Assembly: GCF_001544495.1 (NCBI RefSeq)
Contig: NZ_FCNZ02000017.1
Location: 62,001-126,000 of the forward strand
Direction of reading: 5' to 3'
DNA from: Caballeronia telluris
GTDB lineage: Bacteria > Pseudomonadota > Gammaproteobacteria > Burkholderiales > Burkholderiaceae
Length of the DNA: 64,000 nt
The notes under the pieces were generated by a model. The model was not told the origin of the DNA. It ran no database searches and saw nothing but the letters and a program-made list of their open reading frames with translations. The position numbers were made by a program, and so were the translations under genes. Below, one piece after another: positions 1 to 8,090 of this stretch; position 1 is the first letter of the stretch, and each line of letters opens with the position of its first letter.

Positions 1-2
1 TC

Positions 3-56
3 GTCGCGATGAAGGACGCGCTGGAAGATCCGGCCCGCCTGCTGCTCGATCTGTAA
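3..56 (+). CDS. odhB: Dihydrolipoyl succinyltransferase (E2 of 2-oxoglutarate dehydrogenase), C-terminal end only
   Basis: The window opens inside a reading frame that ends with ALEDPARLLLDL and a TAA stop. That ending is typical of the catalytic domain of the E2 succinyltransferase of the 2-oxoglutarate dehydrogenase complex. Only the last 17 codons are present. The lpdA (E3) gene follows 72 bp downstream on the same strand, which is the usual odhA-odhB-lpdA order in Burkholderiaceae and supports the call. The identity rests on this short tail plus context. Confidence 0.75.
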   Translation, partial: VAMKDALEDPARLLLDL

Positions 57-128
57 AACACATTCAAGGACGCACGGCGCGCGGGATAGACTCGCGCGCG
101 CCGCGACGCCAACAAGAGAAGGAAAGTC

Positions 129-1559
129 ATGTCCAAGGAATTTGACGTCGTCGTGATCGGCGCCGGCCCCGGCGGCTATATCGCGGCGATTCGCGCGGCG
201 CAACTCGGCAAGTCGGTTGCGTGCATCGAAAAGTGGAAGAACCCGGCCGGCGCGCTGAAGCTCGGCGGCACGTGCCTCAACGTGGGCTGCATTCCGTCGA
301 AGGCGCTGCTCGCGTCGTCGGAGGAATTCGAGAACGCGACGAAGCATCTCGGCGATCACGGCATCAGCGTGTCGGACGTGAAGCTCGATGTTTCGAAGAT
401 GCTCGCCCGCAAGGAAGGCATCGTCGAGAAGATGACGAAGGGCATCGAGTTCCTGTTCCGCAAGAACAAGATCACTTGGCTCAAGGGCCACGGCAAGTTC
501 ACCGGCAAGACCGACGCCGGCGTGCAGATCGAAGTGTCGGGCGAAGGCGATACCGAAACCGTCACGGCGAAGAACGTGATCATCGCGACGGGTTCGAAGG
601 CGCGCCATCTGCCGAACATTCCGGTCGACAACCGAATCGTTGCCGACAACGAAGGCGCGCTCTCGTTCGAAGCCGTGCCGAAGAAGCTCGCCGTGATCGG
701 CGCGGGCGTGATCGGCCTGGAACTCGGCTCGGTGTGGCGGCGTCTCGGGTCGGACGTGACCGTGCTCGAAGCGCTGCCGGCGTTCCTCGGCGCCTGCGAC
801 GACGCGCTCGCGAAGGAAGCGGCGAAGCAGTTCAAGAAGCAGGGCCTCGACATTCACCTCGGCGTGAAGATCGGCGAAGTGAAGACGACGGACAACAGCG
901 TCTCGCTCGCCTACACCGATAAGGACGGCAACGCGCAGACGCTGGACGCGGACCGCCTGATCGTGTCGATCGGCCGCGTGCCGAATACCGACAACCTCGG
1001 TCTCGAAGCGATCGGCCTGAAGGCGGACGAGCGCGGCTTCATCCCCGTCGACGACCATTGCGCGACAAGCGTGCCGAACGTCTACGCGATCGGCGACGTC
1101 GTGCGCGGCCCGATGCTCGCGCACAAGGCGGAAGACGAGGGCGTGCTCGTGGCCGAGATCATCGACGGCCAGAAGCCGCACATCGACTACAACTGCATTC
1201 CTTGGGTGATCTACACCGAGCCGGAAATCGCGTGGGTGGGCAAGACGGAGCAGCAACTGAAGGCCGAAGGCCGCGAGATCAAGTCCGGCCAGTTCCCGAT
1301 GATGGCGAACGGCCGCGCGCTCGGCATCAACAAGGCGGAAGGTTTCGTCAAGATGATCGCTGATGCGAAGACGGACGAAATCCTCGGCGTGCATATCATC
1401 GCCGCGGACGCCTCGGACCTGATCGCCGAAGCCGTGGTGGCGATGGAGTTCAAGGCGGCGTCGGAAGACATCGGCCGCATTTGCCATCCGCATCCGTCGC
1501 TGTCGGAAGTGATGCGTGAAGCGGCACTCGCCGTCGACAAGCGCGCGCTCAACATGTAG
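129..1559 (+). CDS. lpdA: Dihydrolipoyl dehydrogenase (E3)
   Basis: This FAD-dependent flavoprotein reoxidises the dihydrolipoyl group of E2 and reduces NAD+ in the 2-oxoglutarate dehydrogenase complex. The 476 residues match the usual E3 length. An N-terminal FAD Rossmann motif (VIGAGPGGYIAA, about residues 9-20) is followed by the redox disulfide GGTCLNVGCIPSK (C49 and C54). A second dinucleotide motif (VIGAGVIGLELG) lies near residue 190, then the second FAD motif YAIGDVV, and the C-terminal HPHPSLSE segment supplies the catalytic His-Glu pair. AAGGAAAG lies just upstream of the ATG as a ribosome site. It follows odhB and is closed by a hairpin. Confidence 0.97.
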   Translation: MSKEFDVVVIGAGPGGYIAAIRAAQLGKSVACIEKWKNPAGALKLGGTCLNVGCIPSKALLASSEEFENATKHLGDHGISVSDVKLDVSKMLARKEGIVEKMTKGIEFLFRKNKITWLKGHGKFTGKTDAGVQIEVSGEGDTETVTAKNVIIATGSKARHLPNIPVDNRIVADNEGALSFEAVPKKLAVIGAGVIGLELGSVWRRLGSDVTVLEALPAFLGACDDALAKEAAKQFKKQGLDIHLGVKIGEVKTTDNSVSLAYTDKDGNAQTLDADRLIVSIGRVPNTDNLGLEAIGLKADERGFIPVDDHCATSVPNVYAIGDVVRGPMLAHKAEDEGVLVAEIIDGQKPHIDYNCIPWVIYTEPEIAWVGKTEQQLKAEGREIKSGQFPMMANGRALGINKAEGFVKMIADAKTDEILGVHIIAADASDLIAEAVVAMEFKAASEDIGRICHPHPSLSEVMREAALAVDKRALNM

Positions 1560-1585
1560 TTCCAGTCGTACCGGAGCGGCACCAC

Positions 1586-1623
1586 GACGAAGGCGGGCGG
1601 GAGGTTTCCCGCTCGCCTTCGTC
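1586..1623 (+). terminator. Long hairpin after lpdA
   Basis: Two 17-base arms (1586-1602 and 1607-1623) pair completely with one G-T wobble around a GGTT loop. No T-run follows, so it may act with Rho or as an mRNA 3' stabiliser. It separates lpdA from zapE. Confidence 0.6.
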
Positions 1624-1662
1624 ATATCCAAAGGCCGAATCGACGGCCACATGCGCGGCATC

Positions 1663-2760
1663 ATGAACGTCAACGAATACTACGAACACGAACTGCAGAC
1701 GCGGGGATACCAGTCGGACGAAGCGCAGCGGGCGGCGGTCGAGCGCCTGCAACGCTGCTACGACGAATGGGTCGCGTACAAGGCGCGCCGCTCGAACGCG
1801 CTCAAGAAGTTCCTCGTGCGTCCCGAGCTGCCGCGCGGCGTGTACATGTGGGGCGGCGTGGGACGCGGCAAGAGCTTCCTGATGGACAGCTTTTTCGCAG
1901 TCGTGCCCGTGACGCGCAAGACGCGGCTGCATTTTCACGAATTCATGCGCGAAGTGCATCGCGAACTGGAAGAGCTGAAGGGCCAGGCCGATCCGCTCGA
2001 CGAACTCGCGCGGCGGATCGCGAAGCGCTACCGGCTGATCTGTTTCGACGAATTCCACGTCTCCGACATCGCCGACGCGATGATCCTGTATCGCCTGCTC
2101 GACCGGCTCTTCGACAACGGCGTGCAGTTCGTGATGACGTCCAACTACGATCCCGACACGCTGTATCCCGACGGCCTGCATCGCGACCGCCTGCTGCCTG
2201 CCATCGAACTGATCAAGTCGAAGCTGGACGTGTTGAACGTCGATGCCGGCACCGACTACCGCAAGCGCACGCTGTCGCAGGTCACGGCGTATCACACGCC
2301 GCTTGGCGCCGCTGCCGACAAGGCGTTGCGCGCCGACTTCGCGAAACTCGCGGCGGTCCCGGACGAGAGCCCGATCCTGCACATCGAGAAGCGTGAGCTG
2401 AAGGCATTGCGCAAGGCGGACGGCGTCGTCTGGTTCGACTTCGCGACGCTTTGCGGCGGCCCGCGCTCGCAGAACGACTATCTGGAACTCGCGAGCCGTT
2501 TCCACGCGGTGATCCTGTCGGACGTGCCGCAGATGTCGCCGCGCATGGCGTCCGAGGCGCGCCGCTTCACGTGGCTCATCGACGTCTTCTACGACCACAA
2601 GGTGAAGCTCCTGATGTCGGCGGCGGTGCCGGCGGAGCAACTGTACGTCGAAGGTCCGATGGCGAACGAGTTCGCGCGCACGGTTTCGCGCATCGTCGAG
2701 ATGCAGAGCAAGGAATATCTGGAGACGCCGCGGCGCATCGTCGATACCTCGCTGACTTGA
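1663..2760 (+). CDS. zapE: Cell division protein ZapE (AFG1-like ATPase)
   Basis: ZapE is an AAA-type P-loop ATPase that associates with FtsZ at the constricting ring. The 365-residue protein has Walker A GGVGRGKSFLMD near residue 65 and Walker B LICFDEFHVSDIADAM near residue 125, followed by the family segment with MTSNYDPDTLYPDGLHRDRLLP. The frame is open further upstream, but the start at 1663 (MNVNEYYEHEL) fits the family length. An in-frame ATG at 1651 is possible. It follows lpdA, as in many Burkholderiaceae. Confidence 0.93.
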   Translation: MNVNEYYEHELQTRGYQSDEAQRAAVERLQRCYDEWVAYKARRSNALKKFLVRPELPRGVYMWGGVGRGKSFLMDSFFAVVPVTRKTRLHFHEFMREVHRELEELKGQADPLDELARRIAKRYRLICFDEFHVSDIADAMILYRLLDRLFDNGVQFVMTSNYDPDTLYPDGLHRDRLLPAIELIKSKLDVLNVDAGTDYRKRTLSQVTAYHTPLGAAADKALRADFAKLAAVPDESPILHIEKRELKALRKADGVVWFDFATLCGGPRSQNDYLELASRFHAVILSDVPQMSPRMASEARRFTWLIDVFYDHKVKLLMSAAVPAEQLYVEGPMANEFARTVSRIVEMQSKEYLETPRRIVDTSLT

Positions 2761-2897
2761 GAATGTGTATCAATAATGTCGGCTAGGCCAAATGGCTAAA
2801 GGCTTCGGCTTCATTTTCAAGATTAAGACATTTCTGATACCGACACTGAGGGGCGGCCGGTATCTTCCATGCACACTCAACGTGTATGGAGAAACGC

Positions 2898-3338
2898 ATG
2901 AAGCCCTATCGCGACATGACCGATGAAGAATGGCAGATGGTCGCACCGTTGCTTCCCGAGCTGCGGCCGCGCGCGGAGTTACGTGGGCGTCCGCTGGCGA
3001 ACACGCGGGCCGTTCTGAACGGCGTGCTGTGGGTGATGTACAGCGGCGCGTCGTGGTCCACGCTGCCGCGCAAGTATCCCTCGTATCAGACCTGCCATCG
3101 CCGCTTCAAGGCGTGGCACGATTCCGGCATCCTCGCTCGCGTGATGGTGCAATTGTTCGGTCCGGCAGGCGAGAGCCTGTATTCGCTGATGACGTCGCGC
3201 ATGCGCGTGCCCGGAAACCTCCCGGAGGCGATGGAAAGCGCGATGCCCGAGCACTCGATCCTGCACGATATGCCGCCGGCGAGCCCCGAGCTTCTGCCGC
3301 CGCGTTTCGCGCCCGGCGTGGTGCGGCGTGCGGCTTGA
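2898..3338 (+). CDS. Orphan IS5/DUF4096-type transposase N-terminal domain protein
   Basis: This 146-residue protein has a first ~95 residues (YRDMTDEEWQMVAPLLPE, NGVLWVMYSGASWSTLPRKYP, CHRRFKAWHDSGIL) that read as the DUF4096 helix-turn-helix domain found at the N terminus of IS5/IS1182-type transposases. The DDE catalytic domain is absent. A non-transposase tail rich in Pro and Met follows. TGGAGA sits 5 bp before the ATG at 2898, which makes this start better than the in-frame ATG at 2886. No terminal inverted repeats are visible and a clean terminator follows. It may be a domesticated DNA-binding protein. Its function is unknown. Confidence 0.7.
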   Translation: MKPYRDMTDEEWQMVAPLLPELRPRAELRGRPLANTRAVLNGVLWVMYSGASWSTLPRKYPSYQTCHRRFKAWHDSGILARVMVQLFGPAGESLYSLMTSRMRVPGNLPEAMESAMPEHSILHDMPPASPELLPPRFAPGVVRRAA

Positions 3339-3369
3339 GGTGTCGCGACGCTTTCGATAGCCTCGTCGC

Positions 3370-3409
3370 AAAAAACCGGCCAAAGACAAAAGTCTTTGGC
3401 CGGTTTTTT
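3370..3409. terminator. Bidirectional intrinsic terminator
   Basis: Arms 3370-3387 and 3392-3409 pair perfectly (A6-CCGGCCAAAGAC against its complement) around an AAAA loop, giving T-runs on both strands. It separates the converging genes 2898-3338 and 3439-3903. Confidence 0.9.
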
Positions 3410-3438
3410 TATGCGCCGTCCGATCCGTGATGCAAGGC

Positions 3439-3903
3439 CTACTGCTGCCGAATCCACGTCTGCGATCGCCCCAGGAGCGACACGCCGATGAACCCTCGCA
3501 CCACGAGCTTCTGCCCGCCTTCCTCGAGGTGCATCTTGCACTTGTAGAGCTTGCCGCTTTCGGGATCGAGGATCTGGCCGCCTTGCCATTCGTCGCCGTC
3601 CTGCTTCATGCCGGTGATGAACGTCATGCCCTTGATCAGCTGATCCTTGCGCGCATCCGTGCACGCGGTGCAGCGGCGCTCCGGTTTGTCGTTTTCGCCC
3701 AGACCTTTCACGATCTTGCCCGACAGCGTGCCGTTGCCGTCCTCGACGATCTCGACCACGGCCTTCGCCTGGCCGGTGTGATCGTCGATGGTTTGCCATA
3801 CGCCCACGGGCGAATTGTTTTGAGCTGCCGCGAGCGTCGCCGATGCGACGAGCGCGCAGGCCAGCACGCCGCGCGACAACGCGCCTGCCGTGAAACGGAT
3901 CAT
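3439..3903 (-). CDS. Periplasmic DUF2147 domain protein
   Basis: The 154-residue exported protein has a signal peptide of about 27 residues (hydrophobic GVLACALVASATLAAA, cleavage near AAA-QN). The mature part begins SPVGVWQTIDDHTGQAKAVVEI and contains the paired CTAC motif and the GMTFITGMKQDGDEWQGGQILDPESGKLY region, both characteristic of DUF2147. The family is a small beta-rich periplasmic fold of unknown function. The start has a strong AAGGAGG ribosome site. It is monocistronic, between a terminator and surE. Confidence 0.85.
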   Translation of the reverse strand: MIRFTAGALSRGVLACALVASATLAAAQNNSPVGVWQTIDDHTGQAKAVVEIVEDGNGTLSGKIVKGLGENDKPERRCTACTDARKDQLIKGMTFITGMKQDGDEWQGGQILDPESGKLYKCKMHLEEGGQKLVVRGFIGVSLLGRSQTWIRQQ

Positions 3904-4040
3904 GCTTCCTCCTTGGATTTGGAACGTGTCTCCGGCGCGCGGTGTCGTGGCTTGCGGTCGTTCGCGCGTCCCGGGCGGCCAGCATACGTCAATGCACCGG
4001 CATCGTTTTGGTGTGAATCCTCTAGCGACGCCGTGACCGG

Positions 4041-4826
4041 TCAGACGCCGCGCCCCAGAGCAGCGGCGAGCGCGGCGAACGTGCGCTCGTCGGTGCGATC
4101 GAAGTGCAGCGGCGTCACCGAGACGCGGCCCGACGCGACGACGGCCGTCTCGCTGTCCGGGGCGTTGGCGCGCGCGCCGCGCTGAAAACGCAGCCAGTGA
4201 TAGGGCAGGCCGCGCGGATCGGTCTCGGTCAGCACGTCGATCCCTTCGACGAGACCGACGCCTTGCCGCGTCGGCGTGAGCGGGCCGGCGGCCGCTGCAT
4301 CGCAGGAGGGGAAGTTGACGTTGAGGCAGGTCGGCGCGTCGTGGGAGATCGCGAGCAGTTCGCGGATCACGCCGGGCGCGAGCGCACGCGCGGTGTCCCA
4401 GCGGACGTTTTCGCGGTCGGTGAAGGTCTGGGAGAGCGCGATCGACGGCAAGCCGAGCAAAAGGCCCGTCATCGCGGCACCGACGGTGCCGGAGAACATC
4501 GTCTCGACGCCGAGGTTCGCGCCGCGGTTGATGCCGGAGAGCACGAGCGTCGGCGGCGCGTCCTTCATCAGATGGCGTGCGGCCATCACGACGCAGTCGC
4601 CGGGCGTACCTTGCACGCCGAAGCGGCGTTCGCCCTGCTGGCTTACGCGCAACGGCGAGTGCAGGCTGATCGAATGCGAGGTGCCGCTCTGGTCGTGTTC
4701 GGGCGCGATCACCCAGACTTCGTGCGCGAGTTCTGCCGCGACGGCTTCGAGGACGGCCAGGCCGGGCGCGTCGATGCCGTCGTCGTTGGTGAGCAGCACA
4801 CGTTGAACAATGGGTTCTGCGGACAT
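4041..4826 (-). CDS. surE: 5'-nucleotidase / nucleoside monophosphatase SurE
   Basis: SurE is a metal-dependent phosphatase acting on nucleoside 5'- and 3'-monophosphates. The 261-residue protein carries the N-terminal metal site LLTNDDGIDAPG (paired Asp), the APEHDQSGTSHSISLHSPLR segment, and VLSGINRGANLG with the conserved Asn, followed by YSGTVGAAM-like FSGTVGAAM. AAGGAG lies about 9 bp before the ATG. In other proteobacteria surE sits beside pcm and rpoS, but neither is seen here. Confidence 0.95.
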   Translation of the reverse strand: MSAEPIVQRVLLTNDDGIDAPGLAVLEAVAAELAHEVWVIAPEHDQSGTSHSISLHSPLRVSQQGERRFGVQGTPGDCVVMAARHLMKDAPPTLVLSGINRGANLGVETMFSGTVGAAMTGLLLGLPSIALSQTFTDRENVRWDTARALAPGVIRELLAISHDAPTCLNVNFPSCDAAAAGPLTPTRQGVGLVEGIDVLTETDPRGLPYHWLRFQRGARANAPDSETAVVASGRVSVTPLHFDRTDERTFAALAAALGRGV

Positions 4827-4906
4827 CGCGAATCTCTCCTTGTCGACTATGGCCGGTCGATTATTGCAGAGATCGCATCGGGGCGCGGCGCCCCGGTTTT
4901 GGGACG

Positions 4907-5146
4907 TTACTTCACGCCGAGACCGCGCAGGACCGCGTTGCCGTCGTCGGTCAGTTGCACTTTCACCGCTCCGGCGTCCTGCGCGACAGTCTCGACATAG
5001 CCGTATTCCTGCAGCGATGCAACATCGGGCGTGGCCGCGAGCGCGTCGATGGGCGCGTGCGCGAGCAGCAGCAGGGTGGCGATCTCATGATGGCTCAGAA
5101 GGCGCTTGATGGCTCTTACGGGAGCCGATTTTGGCCGGAGGTTCAT
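4907..5146 (-). CDS. Small conserved-looking protein of unknown function
   Basis: This is a 79-residue basic protein starting MNLRPKSAPVRAIKRLLSHHE. The middle (ATLLLLAHAPIDALAATPDVASLQEYGYVET) and the end (VQLTDDGNAVLRGLGVK) have the pattern of a short winged-helix unit: helix, recognition-like helix, then a beta hairpin. That is an impression from sequence only. AAGGAG lies 7 bp before the ATG at 5146, so I reject the longer frame starting at 5191. No signal peptide or membrane segment is visible. Confidence 0.6.
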   Translation of the reverse strand: MNLRPKSAPVRAIKRLLSHHEIATLLLLAHAPIDALAATPDVASLQEYGYVETVAQDAGAVKVQLTDDGNAVLRGLGVK

Positions 5147-5298
5147 AGGTGAACTCCTTGAATTTACATGGCAGAGGTGGCGGGCGGCCACGTTATTTGC
5201 GATGGAGTGCGGGCAATGTATCGGCCGATTCTTAGGCGAAACTTAAGATCGCCCCGGCATTTGTTTCGCCATGTGTCACGACAGGAAAGCGATCCGGA

Positions 5299-6243
5299 TC
5301 AGAACCGGTATGCCGGGTTGTGCGGGTCGAATGTCAGATCGTCGAAGGTTTTCCGCTGGATGGTCTGAAAGACGATGCTCTCGAAAATATTGCCGTCGTT
5401 GTCGAACGATTCGACGGAGCGGAAATAGGGCCGCCTGAGATCGAGTCCGAGAATTTCCTTTTTCGCGTAGAACTCCGGCTGCCCGGTCGGCGTGACATAG
5501 GTGAACGCGACGACCCGCGCGCCTTCGATCATCTTCACTTCGATCCGGCTTGCCCGCGTGACGCCCGCATCGGCGAACTTCTGTCCCTCGGCGAGGAACT
5601 GGCGCGTGATGTATTCGACGCCGAGATCGCGCACCGAATGATTCGACTGCGCGCGCGCGAGCGGGCCATTCAACGACGCCCACAGCGGCAAGACGCCGAG
5701 CAGCCCGCCGAGATGGCCGTAGACGTGGTCGGGGCGCTTCGAATCGTCGTAGATCAGTTCCTGGCCGGCGTGCGCGCCCTCCGGCAGCCATTTCGCGTAG
5801 ATGCGCAGCGGATCGCGCAGGAGGCGCACGAGCATGTGATCCGGTTTGTCGGGCCAGACGCCGCGAATGCGCTCGCGCCGCACGAGCGTGAACTCGTACG
5901 AGGGGTAGCCGTTCGGCCCCTGCTTCAGGTAGCGCGGAAGCGTGAGCGGATCGAGCGATTCGAAGAGTGAGACGAGCTCGGCGTCCTGCATCTGCGCGAG
6001 CATGCCGCTTCGCGCGGCCCGCGAGAGCCAGCGGACCTGCTGATCGAGGGTGAGCTTGCCGGCTTCGGACGCGGGCTCGGCAGGCGGCGAGGGCGCGTGT
6101 GCGCCCGCTTCGGGACTGGCCGCCGCCGTCGCCGCGGAGGTCGGCAGCACGGCGTCCGGCGTCTGGGCAAGAGCCTCCGGAAGACATGAGCACGCAAGGA
6201 ACAGGGCAATCGCCAGCGACGATCGGTGTCGCGCGTGCGTCAT
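5299..6243 (-). CDS. Exported DUF1571 family protein
   Basis: A 314-residue protein with a signal peptide (SLAIALFLACSCLPEALA, cleavage near residue 26), then an Ala/Pro-rich linker to about residue 60. The domain that follows carries the DUF1571 hallmarks FTLVRRERIRGVWPDK, HMLVRLLRDPLRIYAKWL, RARVVAFTYVTP-like segments, and a C-terminal FRSVESFDNDGNIFES. The family resembles LolA-like outer-membrane lipoprotein carriers in strand pattern, but no function is established. GGAG lies 8 bp before the start. It sits 17 bp downstream of the acyl-CoA ligase and may share its transcript. Confidence 0.8.
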   Translation of the reverse strand: MTHARHRSSLAIALFLACSCLPEALAQTPDAVLPTSAATAAASPEAGAHAPSPPAEPASEAGKLTLDQQVRWLSRAARSGMLAQMQDAELVSLFESLDPLTLPRYLKQGPNGYPSYEFTLVRRERIRGVWPDKPDHMLVRLLRDPLRIYAKWLPEGAHAGQELIYDDSKRPDHVYGHLGGLLGVLPLWASLNGPLARAQSNHSVRDLGVEYITRQFLAEGQKFADAGVTRASRIEVKMIEGARVVAFTYVTPTGQPEFYAKKEILGLDLRRPYFRSVESFDNDGNIFESIVFQTIQRKTFDDLTFDPHNPAYRF

Positions 6244-6260
6244 GAGGTGTTCTCCGTGGC

Positions 6261-8009
6261 TTAGTCCTTCGCTTTGGAAAGCTCGGCGTCGCGCAATTCA
6301 CGACGAAGTATCTTGCCGATGGTCGTCTGCGGCAGCGAGTCGCGGAATTCGACGGCGACCGGCACCTTGTAGCGAGTCAACTGTAAACGGGCGAACGCGA
6401 TCACTTCTTCCGCAGTGAGCGACTTGTCGCGCGGCACGACGAAGACTTTCACGCGCTCGCCCGCGGCCGCGTCGGGAATGCCGATCGCCGCGACCGTGCG
6501 CACTTTCGGATGCATCGCGAGCACGTCCTCGATCTCGTTCGGATAAACGTTGAAACCCGACACGATCATCATGTCCTTCTTGCGGTCGATCAGCCGGATG
6601 AAACCCTGCGCGTCCATCACGGCGATGTCGCCGGTCGCGAGCCAGCCTTTCGCGTCGATCACTTGCGCCGTCTCCTCCGGGCGGTTCCAGTAGCCTTTCA
6701 TCACTTGCGGGCCCTTGACGCACAGTTCGCCCGGTTCGTCGGTGCCGGCCCAGGTGCCGTCGTCGCGGCGCATGCGCACGAGCGTCGAAGGCGCGGGCAC
6801 GCCGACCGTACCATCGAACTCGCGCTGATGGGTCAGATCGATCGGCGTCATCGAGACGATCGGCGAGCATTCCGTGAGCCCGTAGCCTTCGATGATCGGC
6901 TGCCCGGTCAGTTCACGGAAACGCTCCGCGACGGCCTTTTGCGTCGCCATGCCGCCCGCCATCGCGAGCTTGAGCTTCGAGAAGTCGCGGCGGCGGAATT
7001 CTTCGTTTTCAAGGAGCGCGTTGTAGAGCGTGTTGAGCGCCGTCATGCTCGTGAAGGTCTCGTGGCGCAGCACGCGCATCATGCGTTTGATGTCGCGGGG
7101 ATTCGCGATCAGGATATTGCGCCCGCCGATGCCCATGAAAACGAGCGCGTTCACCGTCAGCGAGTAGATGTGATAGAGCGGCAACGGCGTGAGCACGGTT
7201 TCGCCTTCGCCTTTCAGTGGCTCTTCGGCCCACGCCTTGGCCTGCAGCAGATTCGCGATGATGTTGCGATGCGTGAGCATCGCGCCTTTCGCGACGCCCG
7301 TCGTGCCGCCCGTGTACTGCAGGAACGCGATGTCGCCATGCCCGACGCGCACCGGCTCCAGCTTGCGCTTCCTGCCTAAAGCCAGCGCCGCGCGCAGGCC
7401 GACCGCGTGCGGGATGCGGTATGGCGGCACGATCTTCTGGACGTGGCGCAGGACGAAGTTCAGCGCGTGGCCTTTGAGGTTGAGGCCGTCGGCGAGCAGA
7501 TCGCCGAGCGCGGTGACGATGACGTTCGCGACGCGCGTGCCCGGCAGCGCGTCCTGTACGGTCTTCGCGAAGGTTTCGAACACGACGATGGTCCGCGCGC
7601 CGCTGTCTTTCAGTTGATGCGCGAGTTCGCGCATCGTGTAGAGCGGATTGACGTTGACGACGATCGCGCCCGCGAGCAGCGTGCCGAACAGCGTGACCGG
7701 ATACTGGAAGGTGTTCGGCATCATCAGCGCGACGCGGTCGCCGGGTGTGACACCGAGGCTTTGCAGATACGCGGCGAACGCGCGCGCCTTGATGCCGAGC
7801 GACTCGTAGGTGAGATTCGACCCGACGCTCGTGTACGCGACCCGCTCGCGATAGCGTTCGACGCATTCGTCGAAGAAATGCGCGAGCGAGCGATAGCGCG
7901 ACAGGTCCACTTCGTGCGGCACGCCCGGCGGGTACGACGCGTACCAGACGCCGTCGGTGTCGTGCGGGTCGGACCGATCCGGGCGGGGCGGTACGTCAAG
8001 CGGGTTCAT
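6261..8009 (-). CDS. fadD: Long-chain-fatty-acid-CoA ligase
   Basis: This enzyme activates fatty acids to acyl-CoA through an acyl-AMP intermediate. It has 582 residues. The AMP-binding motif YTGGTTGVAKGAMLTHRN lies near residue 230, the GYGLTECSP motif near 375, TGDIAVMDAQGFIRLIDRKKD near 465, and the C-terminal catalytic Lys lies in TTIGKILRREL. GGAG lies 7 bp before the ATG at 8009. It is the last enzyme gene of the minus-strand fad module and is separated from the thiolase by 81 bp. Confidence 0.92.
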   Translation of the reverse strand: MNPLDVPPRPDRSDPHDTDGVWYASYPPGVPHEVDLSRYRSLAHFFDECVERYRERVAYTSVGSNLTYESLGIKARAFAAYLQSLGVTPGDRVALMMPNTFQYPVTLFGTLLAGAIVVNVNPLYTMRELAHQLKDSGARTIVVFETFAKTVQDALPGTRVANVIVTALGDLLADGLNLKGHALNFVLRHVQKIVPPYRIPHAVGLRAALALGRKRKLEPVRVGHGDIAFLQYTGGTTGVAKGAMLTHRNIIANLLQAKAWAEEPLKGEGETVLTPLPLYHIYSLTVNALVFMGIGGRNILIANPRDIKRMMRVLRHETFTSMTALNTLYNALLENEEFRRRDFSKLKLAMAGGMATQKAVAERFRELTGQPIIEGYGLTECSPIVSMTPIDLTHQREFDGTVGVPAPSTLVRMRRDDGTWAGTDEPGELCVKGPQVMKGYWNRPEETAQVIDAKGWLATGDIAVMDAQGFIRLIDRKKDMMIVSGFNVYPNEIEDVLAMHPKVRTVAAIGIPDAAAGERVKVFVVPRDKSLTAEEVIAFARLQLTRYKVPVAVEFRDSLPQTTIGKILRRELRDAELSKAKD

Positions 8010-8090
8010 CTGCGGTCTCCATGGACGCCGCGTTATTGCTTCGAGCTGTAATGCGCGCGTAACGTTCCGCTCGTCCGCTTTCCGATTCTT

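Noticed and set aside
2886-3409. Active insertion sequence
   Set aside because: Only the N-terminal transposase domain is present, with no DDE domain, terminal repeats or target duplication.
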